From Methanoregula formicica SMSP (GTDB taxonomy: Archaea > Halobacteriota > Methanomicrobia > Methanomicrobiales > Methanospirillaceae): a stretch of 64,000 nucleotides of DNA. Below, piece after piece: positions 1-8,394 of the stretch (position 1 is the first letter of the stretch; every line of letters starts with the position of its first letter). The notes below the pieces were generated by a model, which saw nothing but the letters and a program-made list of their open reading frames with translations, was not told where the DNA came from and made no database searches. The position numbers and the translations under genes were made by a program. The stretch lies in assembly GCF_000327485.1 (NCBI RefSeq), contig NC_019943.1, positions 2,418,001-2,482,000 on the forward strand, given 5' to 3'.

Positions 1-1
1 G

Positions 2-994
2 CACCGGGGTCTCACAGCGGAAACAAAAGCGCTCCTGATCAACATCGGCAGTGCAGACATCGACCCCTGCCTGCTGCCAGCCGATTTCAGGACAACGGCT
101 ACCGCAGGACCGGGGGCCGGCGGAGTCTCATTTTTCCTTCGTTCGGGCGATCACCGGGTCCGGCTCTCAATAAAACCGGATTCCTCCCTGAAGGTGATCC
201 CCTGGAACGAGGGGGTGGCTGTACAGAAGGAGGGCAGGATCATTGCATACGGTACATTGGAGCTCCCGCTCTGCCACTGCCCGGAACAGGCCTATATTAC
301 GGTCAGTGAGCGCTGCATTTTTGACTGCAAATTCTGCCCGGTGCCGAAACTGAACGGGCATGTAAAGACGATTGCTGAGATCACCGGGCTCGTAGATGCT
401 GCACTGGCGCGGGGGACGGTACGGGCCATCTCCCTGACCAGCGGGGTCGCAGAATCCCCGGAAAAAGAGGCCGGGTACATGGCCGAGGTCGTCCGGCATC
501 TTGCAGCACAATTCGATTTGCCCATCGGCGTCTCGGTCTACCCGACTGCAACATCTACCGAAGATCTCCATGCGGCAGGAGCCATTGAGATAAAGTACAA
601 TGTCGAGACAATGGACCGTGCAATCTTTGAACGGGTCTGTCCCGGGCTCTCGCTGGATTATATCCTGTCTTCTCTTGAAAACGCAGTCCGGGTTTTCGGG
701 AAGAACCGGGTATCCTCGAACTTCATCATCGGCCTTGGTGAGACTGACGCGTGCGTTCAGGAGGGAATCGAGACTCTTACCTCAATGGGAGTCATCCCCA
801 ACCTGCGCCCGATCTCGCCGCATCCCTTAAGGAAAGGTGAGATCGCCGTGGACCGCCCGTCAGGGTACCGCCTCATGCTCCTTGCACGGCTCAACAAATC
901 CGCTCTCGAACGCCACGGGCTCGATATCCGGGTTGCACAGACCATGTGCCTGCCATGCACCGGCTGCGATCTGACTCCCCAGCGGGATCTGTGA
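2..994 (+). CDS. Radical SAM protein, 5' end outside window
   Basis: The frame is open from base 2, so the gene begins upstream and at least 330 residues are visible. About 95 residues without recognisable motifs precede a radical SAM core. The core carries the motif CIFDCKFC (CX3CX2C) after YITVSER, which would hold a [4Fe-4S] cluster for SAM cleavage. Later stretches (SLTSGVAESPE, IKYNVETMD, FIIGLGETD) resemble the BioB/HydE-like barrel. The C-terminus has a second cysteine group, CLPCTGCDL, that could bind another cluster. A T-rich run (995-1003) follows the stop. The substrate is unknown. The nearby marker 8 gene (1672) suggests cofactor maturation in methanogenesis, but that is inference. 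Confidence 0.85.
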   Translation, partial: HRGLTAETKALLINIGSADIDPCLLPADFRTTATAGPGAGGVSFFLRSGDHRVRLSIKPDSSLKVIPWNEGVAVQKEGRIIAYGTLELPLCHCPEQAYITVSERCIFDCKFCPVPKLNGHVKTIAEITGLVDAALARGTVRAISLTSGVAESPEKEAGYMAEVVRHLAAQFDLPIGVSVYPTATSTEDLHAAGAIEIKYNVETMDRAIFERVCPGLSLDYILSSLENAVRVFGKNRVSSNFIIGLGETDACVQEGIETLTSMGVIPNLRPISPHPLRKGEIAVDRPSGYRLMLLARLNKSALERHGLDIRVAQTMCLPCTGCDLTPQRDL

Positions 995-1057
995 ATCCTT
1001 TTTCAGGCATACTCTTTCATGTCCTGAACTTCCATTTTTTGCCAATATCGGGTAATT

Positions 1058-1383
1058 TCAGATTGCCAGCATCCGATCTATCGCCGCCCGCGCTTTTATG
1101 GCAACACTATCAGGGACGGTGATGCGGGAGCTGTTTTGGATAAGCGCGGCATATACCTTCGCGAGGTCGGTCTTTTTCATATTCCGGCAGATTGCGTGGT
1201 CCGAAAGGGGATAACACTGTTTATCCGGGCACTCTTTTTTGAGCCGGTGTAAGATCCCGACTTCGGTACCGATGACGAACTCGGGATCAACAGAAGTACA
1301 GACATGTCTGATGACTCCCGATGTACTGGCAACAGGATCCGCGAGGTCAATCACTTCCGGTCTGCATTCCGGGTGAATCTTGT
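1058..1383 (-). pseudogene. nadA: Remnant of quinolinate synthase (C-terminal third only)
   Basis: The minus strand encodes the C-terminal part of NadA: HPECRPEV (a cluster-ligand cysteine region), then STSGVIRHV, VIGTEVGILHRLKKECP and an SRITVPDSVAIKARAAIDRML tail, ending at a normal stop. A TAA codon lies in frame a few codons before HPECRPEV. No upstream NadA sequence is visible between it and the marker 8 gene, so roughly the first two thirds of the usual protein (about 300 residues) are gone. NadA condenses iminoaspartate with dihydroxyacetone phosphate and needs all three domains, so the remnant should be inactive. It is probably a decay product after gene loss or local rearrangement. 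Confidence 0.85.
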
Positions 1384-1513
1384 TTTATTTGTTGAATCTT
1401 CTCTGTGAGTTCCGTTGAATTCAGCATAGTGGAAATCCCCAATGGATTGTCTCTTGCTTACCTTCCCGGGGGAAAAACTCTGGCAGATACTGCCTATATC
1501 AAAATGTTTATGC

Positions 1514-1530
1514 ATTCACAATTGTTATTT
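1514..1530. promoter_or_regulatory. 17-nt upstream element, copy 1
   Basis: ATTCACAATTGTTATTT occurs here and again, identically, at 2655-2671. This copy lies about 140 nt before the marker 8 start. It may be an operator shared with the tRNA-Cys/SepCysS transcript. No regulator is identified. Confidence 0.45.
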
Positions 1531-1671
1531 ATTTGGTCAGGATTCCCTCGGTTGAACGTGCGATACTGCTGGTATGGCGTTGCTTGATATCCAGTGCATA
1601 TCAGCGCGTCCGGTTTCCGACAACAGTTCACGTGAAGGGCCCGGGAACATTTTACCAAGGCAGTGACGGTT

Positions 1672-2538
1672 ATGAAATCATCTTCTGTTAGTGACGAACA
1701 TATCATCGAGGCGATTGGCCGGTCCCGGATCGTTATCCGGGATGGTGTTATCGTGGAGATCGGCGAAGCACAGGTCAGGAAATGCCCGCTGGCAAAACGG
1801 TTTGCATACCCGGTGCCGGTGATTACCATAGATGCAGTGAAGGCAAACATCGAACACCGGATAAAGGCATTCGGCATGTGCACACCCGACCGTGATGTCA
1901 TCGATACCCGCGAGTTCGTGGGATTCGGAGCAACAGAATTGCTCAGTTTCGCGTCTCGTGCGGGTCTGATCGATGCAGCAGTGCTGGCATGCGATGGTGC
2001 CGGAACAGTTATTGTGAAGGACCCTGCCCTGATCCAGGGTATCGGGGGAAGGATGTCGGGCCTTGTCTCGACGAGTCCGATCGCGAAGGTCATCCGGCGC
2101 ATCGAGAAACATGGCGGTATAGTTGTGGATAAGAAGCATGCGTCGCTCGACCAGTTCGCCGGTGTGGAATGGGCATATGACGTGGGGTATACGAAGGTCG
2201 CCGTGACTGTTGCACGCCCCGAGGTGGCAGTGAAGATCCGGATTGCGTTCCCTGACACGCTCATCTTTGGTGTCCATGTCACCGGTCTCACCCGTGAAGA
2301 AGCTGAGTCAATGGTGGCCGCTGCAGACCTGATGACCTCCTGTGCATCCGGGACGGTGCGGGATGTTGCCGGGGCAAAGGCGTTGCTCCAGGCAGGTGTC
2401 TCGGTTCCGATCTTCGCTATCACGAAACGCGGAAAAGAGATCATCATCGAGAAGATACGGCAGACCGATGAACCGGTTCTGATAAAACCCACAAAACTCC
2501 CGGCCCTGGATGCAAACCAGCCTGACCCGCTGGTGTGA
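1672..2538 (+). CDS. Methanogenesis marker protein 8 (DUF2099 family)
   Basis: The 288-residue product matches the methanogen-specific marker 8 family, whose members are found essentially only in methanogens and whose role is still unknown. Recognisable stretches are an N-terminal segment with GVIVEIGEAQVRKCPLA, then FGMCTPDRDV, LACDGAGTVIV, GGRMSGLVSTSP and VTGLTREEAESM. There is no signal peptide or membrane segment, so it should be cytosolic. A GTG nine bases earlier (1663) is a possible start. I prefer the ATG because the AAGG at 1656-1659 is too close to the GTG. The gene stands alone. Its upstream region shares a 17-nt element with the tRNA-Cys operon. Confidence 0.88.
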   Translation: MKSSSVSDEHIIEAIGRSRIVIRDGVIVEIGEAQVRKCPLAKRFAYPVPVITIDAVKANIEHRIKAFGMCTPDRDVIDTREFVGFGATELLSFASRAGLIDAAVLACDGAGTVIVKDPALIQGIGGRMSGLVSTSPIAKVIRRIEKHGGIVVDKKHASLDQFAGVEWAYDVGYTKVAVTVARPEVAVKIRIAFPDTLIFGVHVTGLTREEAESMVAAADLMTSCASGTVRDVAGAKALLQAGVSVPIFAITKRGKEIIIEKIRQTDEPVLIKPTKLPALDANQPDPLV

Positions 2539-2647
2539 TCCCTTTCTTTCTGAGATATGATACAGAGGAAAAATACTCTTTTAATATTTTCACATCTGAT
2601 TGCGTTTTTTACTCCGGAAGCAGGTAAATCCTGCCGATGACCGAACC

Positions 2648-2655
2648 TATAAATA
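2648..2655 (+). promoter_or_regulatory. TATA box of the tRNA-Cys/SepCysS transcript
   Basis: TATAAATA lies 50 nt before the mature tRNA-Cys 5' end. It fits an archaeal TATA box, with a start expected near 2675-2680, and would allow one transcript to carry the tRNA and pscS. Confidence 0.55.
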
Positions 2656-2671
2656 TTCACAATTGTTATTT
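2655..2671. promoter_or_regulatory. 17-nt upstream element, copy 2
   Basis: This is an identical copy of the element at 1514-1530. It overlaps the last base of the TATA box and extends downstream, a position where a bound protein could block transcription. Confidence 0.5.
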
Positions 2672-2683
2672 GGTATGGTAAGA

Positions 2684-2697
2684 TTCACAATCGTGAA
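2684..2697. promoter_or_regulatory. Inverted repeat TTCACAATCGTGAA before tRNA-Cys
   Basis: TTCAC and GTGAA arms flank a 4-nt centre, giving an almost perfect palindrome. The left half repeats the start of the 17-nt element (TTCACAAT), so these may be strong and weak sites for one dimeric regulator. Confidence 0.45.
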
Positions 2698-2704
2698 CAA
2701 GAGT

Positions 2705-2776
2705 GCCAGTGTGGCAGAGTGGTTACGCGGCTGATTGCAGATCAGCTACATCCCGGTTCAATTCCGGGCGCTGGCT
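2705..2776 (+). tRNA. tRNA-Cys (anticodon GCA)
   Basis: The 72-nt sequence folds as a cloverleaf. Acceptor GCCAGTG pairs with CGCTGGC. Anticodon stem GCTGA/TCAGC holds loop TTGCAGA with GCA at 2737-2739. T stem CCCGG/CCGGG surrounds TTCAATT. The discriminator is T (2776), the cysteine identity base, and CCA is not encoded. Its 3' end is only 30 nt before pscS, whose product converts Sep-tRNA-Cys to Cys-tRNA-Cys, so the tRNA and its modifying enzyme are probably co-transcribed. Confidence 0.95.
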
Positions 2777-2806
2777 TAATTATGTACCAGAAACAGGTGA
2801 CACAGT

Positions 2807-4171
2807 ATGAGTATCCGTATACAGAAAACATTCGAAGCACTCTTCGCGCTTGAAGAGGTCCGGGGGCTCTTCCGCGAGTCGCTCCCGACCGGGTTCGACC
2901 CGGCTGAGGAGGCCGCATTCCGGCAGAAAATTGCCGAAGTGAAAGCCATCCTTGCGGATCTCGAAGCAGGCACCGGCACACCGAAGGTGACGAAGATTGC
3001 CGGCTCCATCGATCTCCGCACCCGGGAGGAAGAGGCAATCAACATCCAGCCCATCCAGGCTGCTGGAAGACTGACAACGGAAGCGAGGAAGGCCCTCATC
3101 TCCTATGGTGACGGGTACTCAACGTGCGACGCCTGCCGCAAACCGTTCCGGCTCGACAAGATCTCAAAGCCCGGCATCGCGGAGTTTCACGCAGACCTTG
3201 CAAAGTTTGTGGGCATGGACCATGCCCGGGTCGTGCCCGGAGCACGCCGCGGGTTCCAGGCAGTGACGGGGACGCTCGTCAACAAGGGTGACACGGTTAT
3301 CGTTTCCGCTCTCGCCCATTACACCGAGTTCCTCGCAGTCGAGAACGCCGGGGGTGTCGTAAGAGAAGTGCCGCTGAACGACAAAAACATCGTTACCGGC
3401 GAAGCAACGGCACAGAAGATCGAGGAGGTCAAAGCAGAGACCGGAAAATTCCCCGTTCTCGTCATGATCGACCACTTCGACTACCAGTTCGCCAACGAGC
3501 ACGAGATAAAAGAGATCGGAAAGGTCGCCCACCAGTACGACATCCCGTTCCTCTATAACGGCGCCTACACGGTCGGTGTGATGCCGGTCAATGGCAAGGC
3601 AATCGGGGCTGACTTCGTGGTCGGCTCCGGACACAAGAGTATGGCATCGGTCGCGCCGTCCGGAGTACTGGCGATGACCGAGGAATGGCTGCCCAAAGCC
3701 CTCCGCACCACATCAATGGTCGGAGATCTTACCAAACGCAAGTTCGGGATCAAGGAAGTCGAGATGCTCGGCTGCACCCTGATGGGCGGGACGCTGCTGT
3801 CCATGATGGCATCGTTCCCCACGGTAAAAGCGCGGACCCTTAAGTGGGAGGAGGAAGTACAACGCTCCAACTACTTCATCGGACGGCTGCTGAAGATCGC
3901 GGGCAGCCGGGTGCTCTCCGAGTACCCGAGAAAACACACCCTCACAAAAGTCGACACAACTGGCAGCTTCGACACGGTAGCCCAGACGCACAAGCGCCGG
4001 GGGTTTTACCTCAGTGACGAGCTCTCGTCCCGGGGGATCGTTGGCGAATTCGCCGGCGCAACCCGGACCTGGAAACTGAACACCTACGGCCTCTCGGATA
4101 AGAAAGTCCGCTACCTTGCGGATGCCTTCTGTGAAGTTGCAGAAAAACACGGCCTTGCGGTGGAAAAATAA
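2807..4171 (+). CDS. pscS: O-phospho-L-seryl-tRNA:Cys-tRNA synthase (SepCysS)
   Basis: This PLP enzyme converts phosphoseryl-tRNA-Cys, made by SepRS, to Cys-tRNA-Cys with a sulfur donor, the route by which many methanogens make cysteine. The PLP lysine is K277 in GSGHKSM. Conserved catalytic cysteines are C107 and C110 in STCDACRKPF and C323 in MLGCTLMGG. At 454 residues it is about 65 longer than minimal SepCysS. The extra N-terminal segment (about 1-70) resembles the extension in class II methanogens that has been compared to part of SepCysE, which bridges SepRS and SepCysS. That comparison is from memory. The gene follows tRNA-Cys and leads a sulfur-metabolism cluster. Confidence 0.96.
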   Translation: MSIRIQKTFEALFALEEVRGLFRESLPTGFDPAEEAAFRQKIAEVKAILADLEAGTGTPKVTKIAGSIDLRTREEEAINIQPIQAAGRLTTEARKALISYGDGYSTCDACRKPFRLDKISKPGIAEFHADLAKFVGMDHARVVPGARRGFQAVTGTLVNKGDTVIVSALAHYTEFLAVENAGGVVREVPLNDKNIVTGEATAQKIEEVKAETGKFPVLVMIDHFDYQFANEHEIKEIGKVAHQYDIPFLYNGAYTVGVMPVNGKAIGADFVVGSGHKSMASVAPSGVLAMTEEWLPKALRTTSMVGDLTKRKFGIKEVEMLGCTLMGGTLLSMMASFPTVKARTLKWEEEVQRSNYFIGRLLKIAGSRVLSEYPRKHTLTKVDTTGSFDTVAQTHKRRGFYLSDELSSRGIVGEFAGATRTWKLNTYGLSDKKVRYLADAFCEVAEKHGLAVEK

Positions 4172-4223
4172 CCCGAGAAAAATTCAAGGAAAATCCCGAT
4201 ACGAAACCAAATGAGGAACCACC

Positions 4224-5522
4224 ATGACAACAAAGAAATTCCATCTTGGAACAACCTCCCTCCATGCCGGGCAGGTACCCGATCCGACAACCGGGTCCCG
4301 GGTTGTACCGCTCTACCAGACATCGTCGTACGTGTTCAAAAATACGGAACACGCAGCCAATCTGTTCGGGCTCAAAGAGCTCGGGAACATCTACACCCGG
4401 CTCATGAACCCGACCACGGACGTTTTCGAGAAGCGGATCGCTGCTATCGAAGGAGGAACCGGTGCAATCGCCACCGCGTCAGGAGCCGCAGCCATCACGT
4501 ATGCGATCCTGAACATCACCCGTCCCGGTGACGAGATCGTTTCGGCCGACAACCTGTACGGTGGCACCTATGAGTTCTTCCACTACACGCTCCCGAAGTT
4601 CGGGCGGCATGTGGTATTCGTTGACTCAACGAACCCGGAGGCGTTCAAAGCGGCGATCACGCAAAAGACCAAAGCGATCTTTGCCGAGACAATCGGCAAC
4701 CCGAAACTGGATGTTGTGGACTTTGAGAAGATCGCGAAGATCGCCCACGATGCCGGTATCCCGCTCATCGTGGACAACACGACCGGTGTCGGGCTTGTCC
4801 GCCCCATCGAGTTTGGTGCGGATATCGTAGTCCACTCTGCCACCAAGTATATCGGGGGCCACGGGAACTCGCTCGGTGGGGTTATTGTCGATTCCGGAAA
4901 ATTTTCGTGGAACAACGGGAAGTTTCCCGAGTTCACCGAGCCGGACCCGAGCTACCATGGTCTGAAGTACTGGGATACGTTCGGGAACTTCCCGGGCCTC
5001 GGGAACGTTGCCTTTGTCTTCAAGATCCGCGTCTCACTCATGAGGGACACCGGCGCCGTGCTCAGCCCGTTCAATGCCTGGCTCTTCTTAATCGGCCTTG
5101 AAACTCTTCACCTGCGTGTTCCCCGCCATTCGGAGAATGCATTAGCTGTGGCGCAGTTCCTCAAAGACCACCCGAAAGTTGCCTGGGTGAACTATCCCGG
5201 ACTTCCCGACAACCCGAACCACGAGCTCACGAAGAAATATCTCACCGGAGGATACGGCCCCATTGTCGGTGTTGGCATCAGGGGCGGGGAAGCAGGATCG
5301 AGAAAATTCATCGACAACCTGAAACTCTTCAGCCAGCTTGCCAACATCGGGGACAGTAAAAGTCTCGTCATCCACCCATCATCCACGACCCACCAGCAGC
5401 TCACCACAGAAGAACAGAAGAAGACCGGGGTAACGCCGGAATTAGTCCGCCTCTCTATCGGTACCGAGGATATCGAAGATATCATCGCGGACTTGCAGCA
5501 GGCACTGGAAGCTGGTTCGTAA
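4224..5522 (+). CDS. metY: O-acetylhomoserine sulfhydrylase
   Basis: This is a cytosolic Cys/Met-metabolism PLP enzyme of the MetY type. It makes homocysteine from O-acetylhomoserine and sulfide, a route to methionine. The 432-residue length is typical. K208 in [11 protein letters not shown] is the expected Schiff-base lysine. [15 protein letters not shown] and ATASGAAAI are family motifs, and the long insertion after IVDSGKF separates MetY from cystathionine synthases. It lies 52 nt after pscS and 83 nt before metX, whose product supplies its substrate. Start ATG is preceded by a weak GAGG motif. Confidence 0.95.
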   Translation: MTTKKFHLGTTSLHAGQVPDPTTGSRVVPLYQTSSYVFKNTEHAANLFGLKELGNIYTRLMNPTTDVFEKRIAAIEGGTGAIATASGAAAITYAILNITRPGDEIVSADNLYGGTYEFFHYTLPKFGRHVVFVDSTNPEAFKAAITQKTKAIFAETIGNPKLDVVDFEKIAKIAHDAGIPLIVDNTTGVGLVRPIEFGADIVVHSATKYIGGHGNSLGGVIVDSGKFSWNNGKFPEFTEPDPSYHGLKYWDTFGNFPGLGNVAFVFKIRVSLMRDTGAVLSPFNAWLFLIGLETLHLRVPRHSENALAVAQFLKDHPKVAWVNYPGLPDNPNHELTKKYLTGGYGPIVGVGIRGGEAGSRKFIDNLKLFSQLANIGDSKSLVIHPSSTTHQQLTTEEQKKTGVTPELVRLSIGTEDIEDIIADLQQALEAGS

Positions 5523-5605
5523 GGAAGAGCCCCCAACCACCTCCCTTTCAGGATATCCGGGATTGTTTTGCAGGACAAACGCTGGAAACAACATGGAGAG
5601 TACAG

Positions 5606-7081
5606 ATGATCAAAGGATCCGCAGGAATTGTTAAAACTCAGGAATACCACTATTCCTCCCCAATCGTGCTGGAAAGCGGGGAGACCCTTCCATCCCTTAC
5701 GCTTGCGTATGAGACCTATGGGAAACTCAACCGCGAGAAGAGCAATGCCATCCTCGTCTGCCACGCACTCTCCGGTGATGCCCATGTTGCCGGGTTCCAC
5801 GAAGGTGATACGAAACCCGGTTGGTGGGATTCCGTTATCGGGCCCGGCAAGGCACTCGACACGGACCGGTACTTCGTGATATGCTCGAACGTACTCGGGG
5901 GATGCAAGGGCTCAACCGGCCCGTCATCCATTAATCCGGAAACGGGTAAACCGTTCGGTGCAAAGTTCCCCGTCATCACGATCCGGGACATGGTGAACGC
6001 CCAGAAACTCCTCATCGATCATCTCGGCATCAGCCAGCTCTACGCAGTGGTGGGCGGTTCAATGGGCGGCATGCAGGTCCTGCAGTGGACCGTTTCATAC
6101 CCGGATGCCACGAGAAAGGCAGTAGTCATAGCCGCAACCGGTTACTCGACACCCCAGCAGATCGCGTTCAACGAAGTCGGCAGGAAGGCGATCATATCAG
6201 ATCCTCACTGGAACGGCGGCGATTATTACGGGAAGACACTCCCGACCCACGGTCTGGCACTCGCCCGGATGGTAGGCCATATCACATACCTCTCAAACGA
6301 GTCCATGCACGAGAAGTTCGGCCGGGCACTGCAGGGCAAGGACCGGATCGGGTTTGACTTCTCCACCGATTTCAAGATCGAGAGTTACCTCCACCACCAG
6401 GGCGATACCTTCACCAGAAGGTTCGATGCGAACTCCTATCTCTACATCACCAAGGCCATCGATTACTTCGACCTGACAAAAGACGGTTCGCTCACGACCG
6501 GCCTTGCCGGCGTGAATGCGGCGTTCCTCGTCATCTCGGTCTCGTCCGACTGGCTCTACCCACCTTACCAGTCGCAGGAGATAGTCTCGGCCCTGACAGC
6601 AAACGATGCAGAGATCCATTACTGCGAGATCCGCTCGAATTACGGCCACGACGCATTCCTCCTCGAATCCGGCCAGCTCAACTATATTGTGGGAAGGTTT
6701 CTCTCCCGCACCGTGGTACGGGACGTCATGATCACGGACGTCCATACCATCGAGGAAGGGACCACGATTGCTGTTACGGCACGTCGGATGGTCAACCAGG
6801 GCCTGAACCACCTGCCGGTACTTTCCGCAAATGGTCAGCTCGCAGGGATCGTCACCTCATGGGACATAGCAAAGGCGGTTGCATCCAACTTTCTCTGGCT
6901 GGACGAGATCATGTCCCGGGATGTGGTGACGACAACTCCGGATGAACCGATAGAAGCAGCAGCAAAGAGGATGGAAGAGCACGCCATCTCGGCGCTCCCG
7001 GTAATTGACGAGGAACAGCACGTGATCGGGCTCATCACGGCGGATGCAATCAGCGTGCTGGTCGGGAGAGCGAATCCATGA
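5606..7081 (+). CDS. metX: Homoserine O-acetyltransferase fused to a CBS-domain pair
   Basis: Residues 1-370 form a MetX alpha/beta hydrolase that transfers acetyl from acetyl-CoA to homoserine. The triad is visible as S152 (GGSMGG), D315 (SSDWLYP) and H348 (NYGHDAF). [11 protein letters not shown] and the HALSGDAH oxyanion region are family hallmarks. Residues about 372-491 form two CBS motifs, with [16 protein letters not shown] and [14 protein letters not shown], which often bind adenine nucleotides or SAM. The fusion, known from other methanogens, suggests feedback control of methionine synthesis by such a ligand. The stop overlaps the next start by 4 nt. Confidence 0.95.
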   Translation: MIKGSAGIVKTQEYHYSSPIVLESGETLPSLTLAYETYGKLNREKSNAILVCHALSGDAHVAGFHEGDTKPGWWDSVIGPGKALDTDRYFVICSNVLGGCKGSTGPSSINPETGKPFGAKFPVITIRDMVNAQKLLIDHLGISQLYAVVGGSMGGMQVLQWTVSYPDATRKAVVIAATGYSTPQQIAFNEVGRKAIISDPHWNGGDYYGKTLPTHGLALARMVGHITYLSNESMHEKFGRALQGKDRIGFDFSTDFKIESYLHHQGDTFTRRFDANSYLYITKAIDYFDLTKDGSLTTGLAGVNAAFLVISVSSDWLYPPYQSQEIVSALTANDAEIHYCEIRSNYGHDAFLLESGQLNYIVGRFLSRTVVRDVMITDVHTIEEGTTIAVTARRMVNQGLNHLPVLSANGQLAGIVTSWDIAKAVASNFLWLDEIMSRDVVTTTPDEPIEAAAKRMEEHAISALPVIDEEQHVIGLITADAISVLVGRANP

Positions 7082-8100
7082 GGATCCTCTCTATCCACGC
7101 CGACTGCATGTGGTACCGTGTCACGAAAAAAACGAAGCTGGCCGAACCAGTGGATATTCTGGAGGACCGGATGGAGGAGTGCGTAGTGCTCTTCTGCTGC
7201 GTCGAAAAGCTTGATGAGAAAAATCCCGAGCATGTCGTCGAGAGCGCAAAGAAGAATGTGACGGCACGACTGGCAAAGCTGAAAGTCAGCCAGGTGATGA
7301 TCTATCCCTATGCGCACCTGACGAGCACACTCGGTTCACCGGAGTGTGCACTCGGCATTCTCAAAGGCCTTGAAAATAGTCTCCGGGCTGAATCCATCAG
7401 TGTCAGGCGGGCACCTTTTGGCTGGTACAAGGAGTTCGAGATCCGGGGGAAGGGGCACCCGCTCGCCGATCTCTCGATGACCATCTGTCCGTACGAGGGA
7501 ACGGAGTGTGACTTTACCTGCCCCTACTGCCACCACCCGGTCAGGGAGAGCGACATGAACCCTGTATGTCCCGGATCAGGATCCTGTCTCCGGAAAGACG
7601 ATACTTTCGGAAGAAGACCCGGGACAGACCCGGTTGAAAAACCCGTCGCATCAACGGCCCTGCTCGTCCCCGGTTGCCCGGAAGTCCCCGTGCAGCAGGC
7701 GCTCGCACTCCACATCTCCCACAATCTCAGGAAACGCGGTACGGCACTCACGGTCACGGGTAACCCGGCGGTCCTGAACCTCCTGAAGGTATCCGATCCG
7801 GAAAAACTGTACCTGCCGGAAACGATTGTCCTCGAAAAATGTATCGAAGAACTCGTAGAGAAGAAGCGGGACTGCAAGCTCTGCATCGTCTTTGCGCACA
7901 GCGATGCCGGGATCTCGTATGCAGCAACGATGCGCCATCTCCTGCCGGCTTCCCGTCTTATCGTGATAATCTTCGGAAAGGACCCGGAAGCACTGGCAGC
8001 ACTGATCGATTTCCCCTGCGAGAAGATCGTCGACAAGGCGGTGCACAACCCGATGCAGCTAAGAAAGAAGATCAACGAGGTGTTCGGATGGGTTGTATAG
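7078..8100 (+). CDS. Archaeal ThrRS-type editing domain fused to DUF1890
   Basis: Residues 1-135 match the archaeal threonyl-tRNA synthetase N-terminal editing domain, a D-aminoacyl-tRNA deacylase-like fold. It begins [10 protein letters not shown] and contains [12 protein letters not shown] and [20 protein letters not shown]. No catalytic synthetase core follows. Residues 137-170 carry eight cysteines ([19 protein letters not shown] then CPGSGSC), a likely metal site. Residues about 193-340 look like DUF1890, beginning [20 protein letters not shown], a methanogen-restricted domain. Editing domains remove Ser from tRNA-Thr, but whether this protein does so is unknown. It overlaps metX by 4 nt and the DUF1894 gene by 13 nt. 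Confidence 0.85.
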   Translation: MRILSIHADCMWYRVTKKTKLAEPVDILEDRMEECVVLFCCVEKLDEKNPEHVVESAKKNVTARLAKLKVSQVMIYPYAHLTSTLGSPECALGILKGLENSLRAESISVRRAPFGWYKEFEIRGKGHPLADLSMTICPYEGTECDFTCPYCHHPVRESDMNPVCPGSGSCLRKDDTFGRRPGTDPVEKPVASTALLVPGCPEVPVQQALALHISHNLRKRGTALTVTGNPAVLNLLKVSDPEKLYLPETIVLEKCIEELVEKKRDCKLCIVFAHSDAGISYAATMRHLLPASRLIVIIFGKDPEALAALIDFPCEKIVDKAVHNPMQLRKKINEVFGWVV

Positions 8101-8375
8101 AGAACCTCCCGTACGAGATGATCCTGCCGCTCGGGGCATCATTTAAGGAGTGCCGCGAGTACGTGGAGAAGAATTATTCCGAATTCTGGTATGTCGACCC
8201 CGGCTATCGGATCTTTGACGAGTACCTTATCGGACTGCCGCCCATTGCGCTGGGTATCGACGGCAACAGGATCATTTTTCCTTACACAAAACCCTGCCAT
8301 GGCACATACCTGCTCGCGGTAGAGGATGCCGATGAAACGACACGTGTCCGGAAAACAGCGAGAAAGAAGAAGTAA
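8088..8375 (+). CDS. DUF1894 family protein
   Basis: The 95-residue product begins [20 protein letters not shown] and contains ECREYVEKNYSEFWYVDPGY, typical of the small DUF1894 family of methanogens. It has a basic tail (RKTARKKK). It starts inside the preceding DUF1890 gene (13-nt overlap) and the two families are frequent neighbours, so they probably act in one complex. Function is unknown. Many start codons lie upstream in this frame, but they fall in the neighbouring coding region and the family starts near here. Confidence 0.8.
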   Translation: MGCIENLPYEMILPLGASFKECREYVEKNYSEFWYVDPGYRIFDEYLIGLPPIALGIDGNRIIFPYTKPCHGTYLLAVEDADETTRVRKTARKKK

Positions 8376-8394
8376 ATTCTGGAGAGAGAGGAGC

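Noticed and set aside
1494-2660. A 388-codon open frame opposite the marker 8 gene
   Set aside because: It is a shadow caused by the codon bias of the plus-strand gene. Its sequence is rich in Ser, Arg and Thr with no domain.
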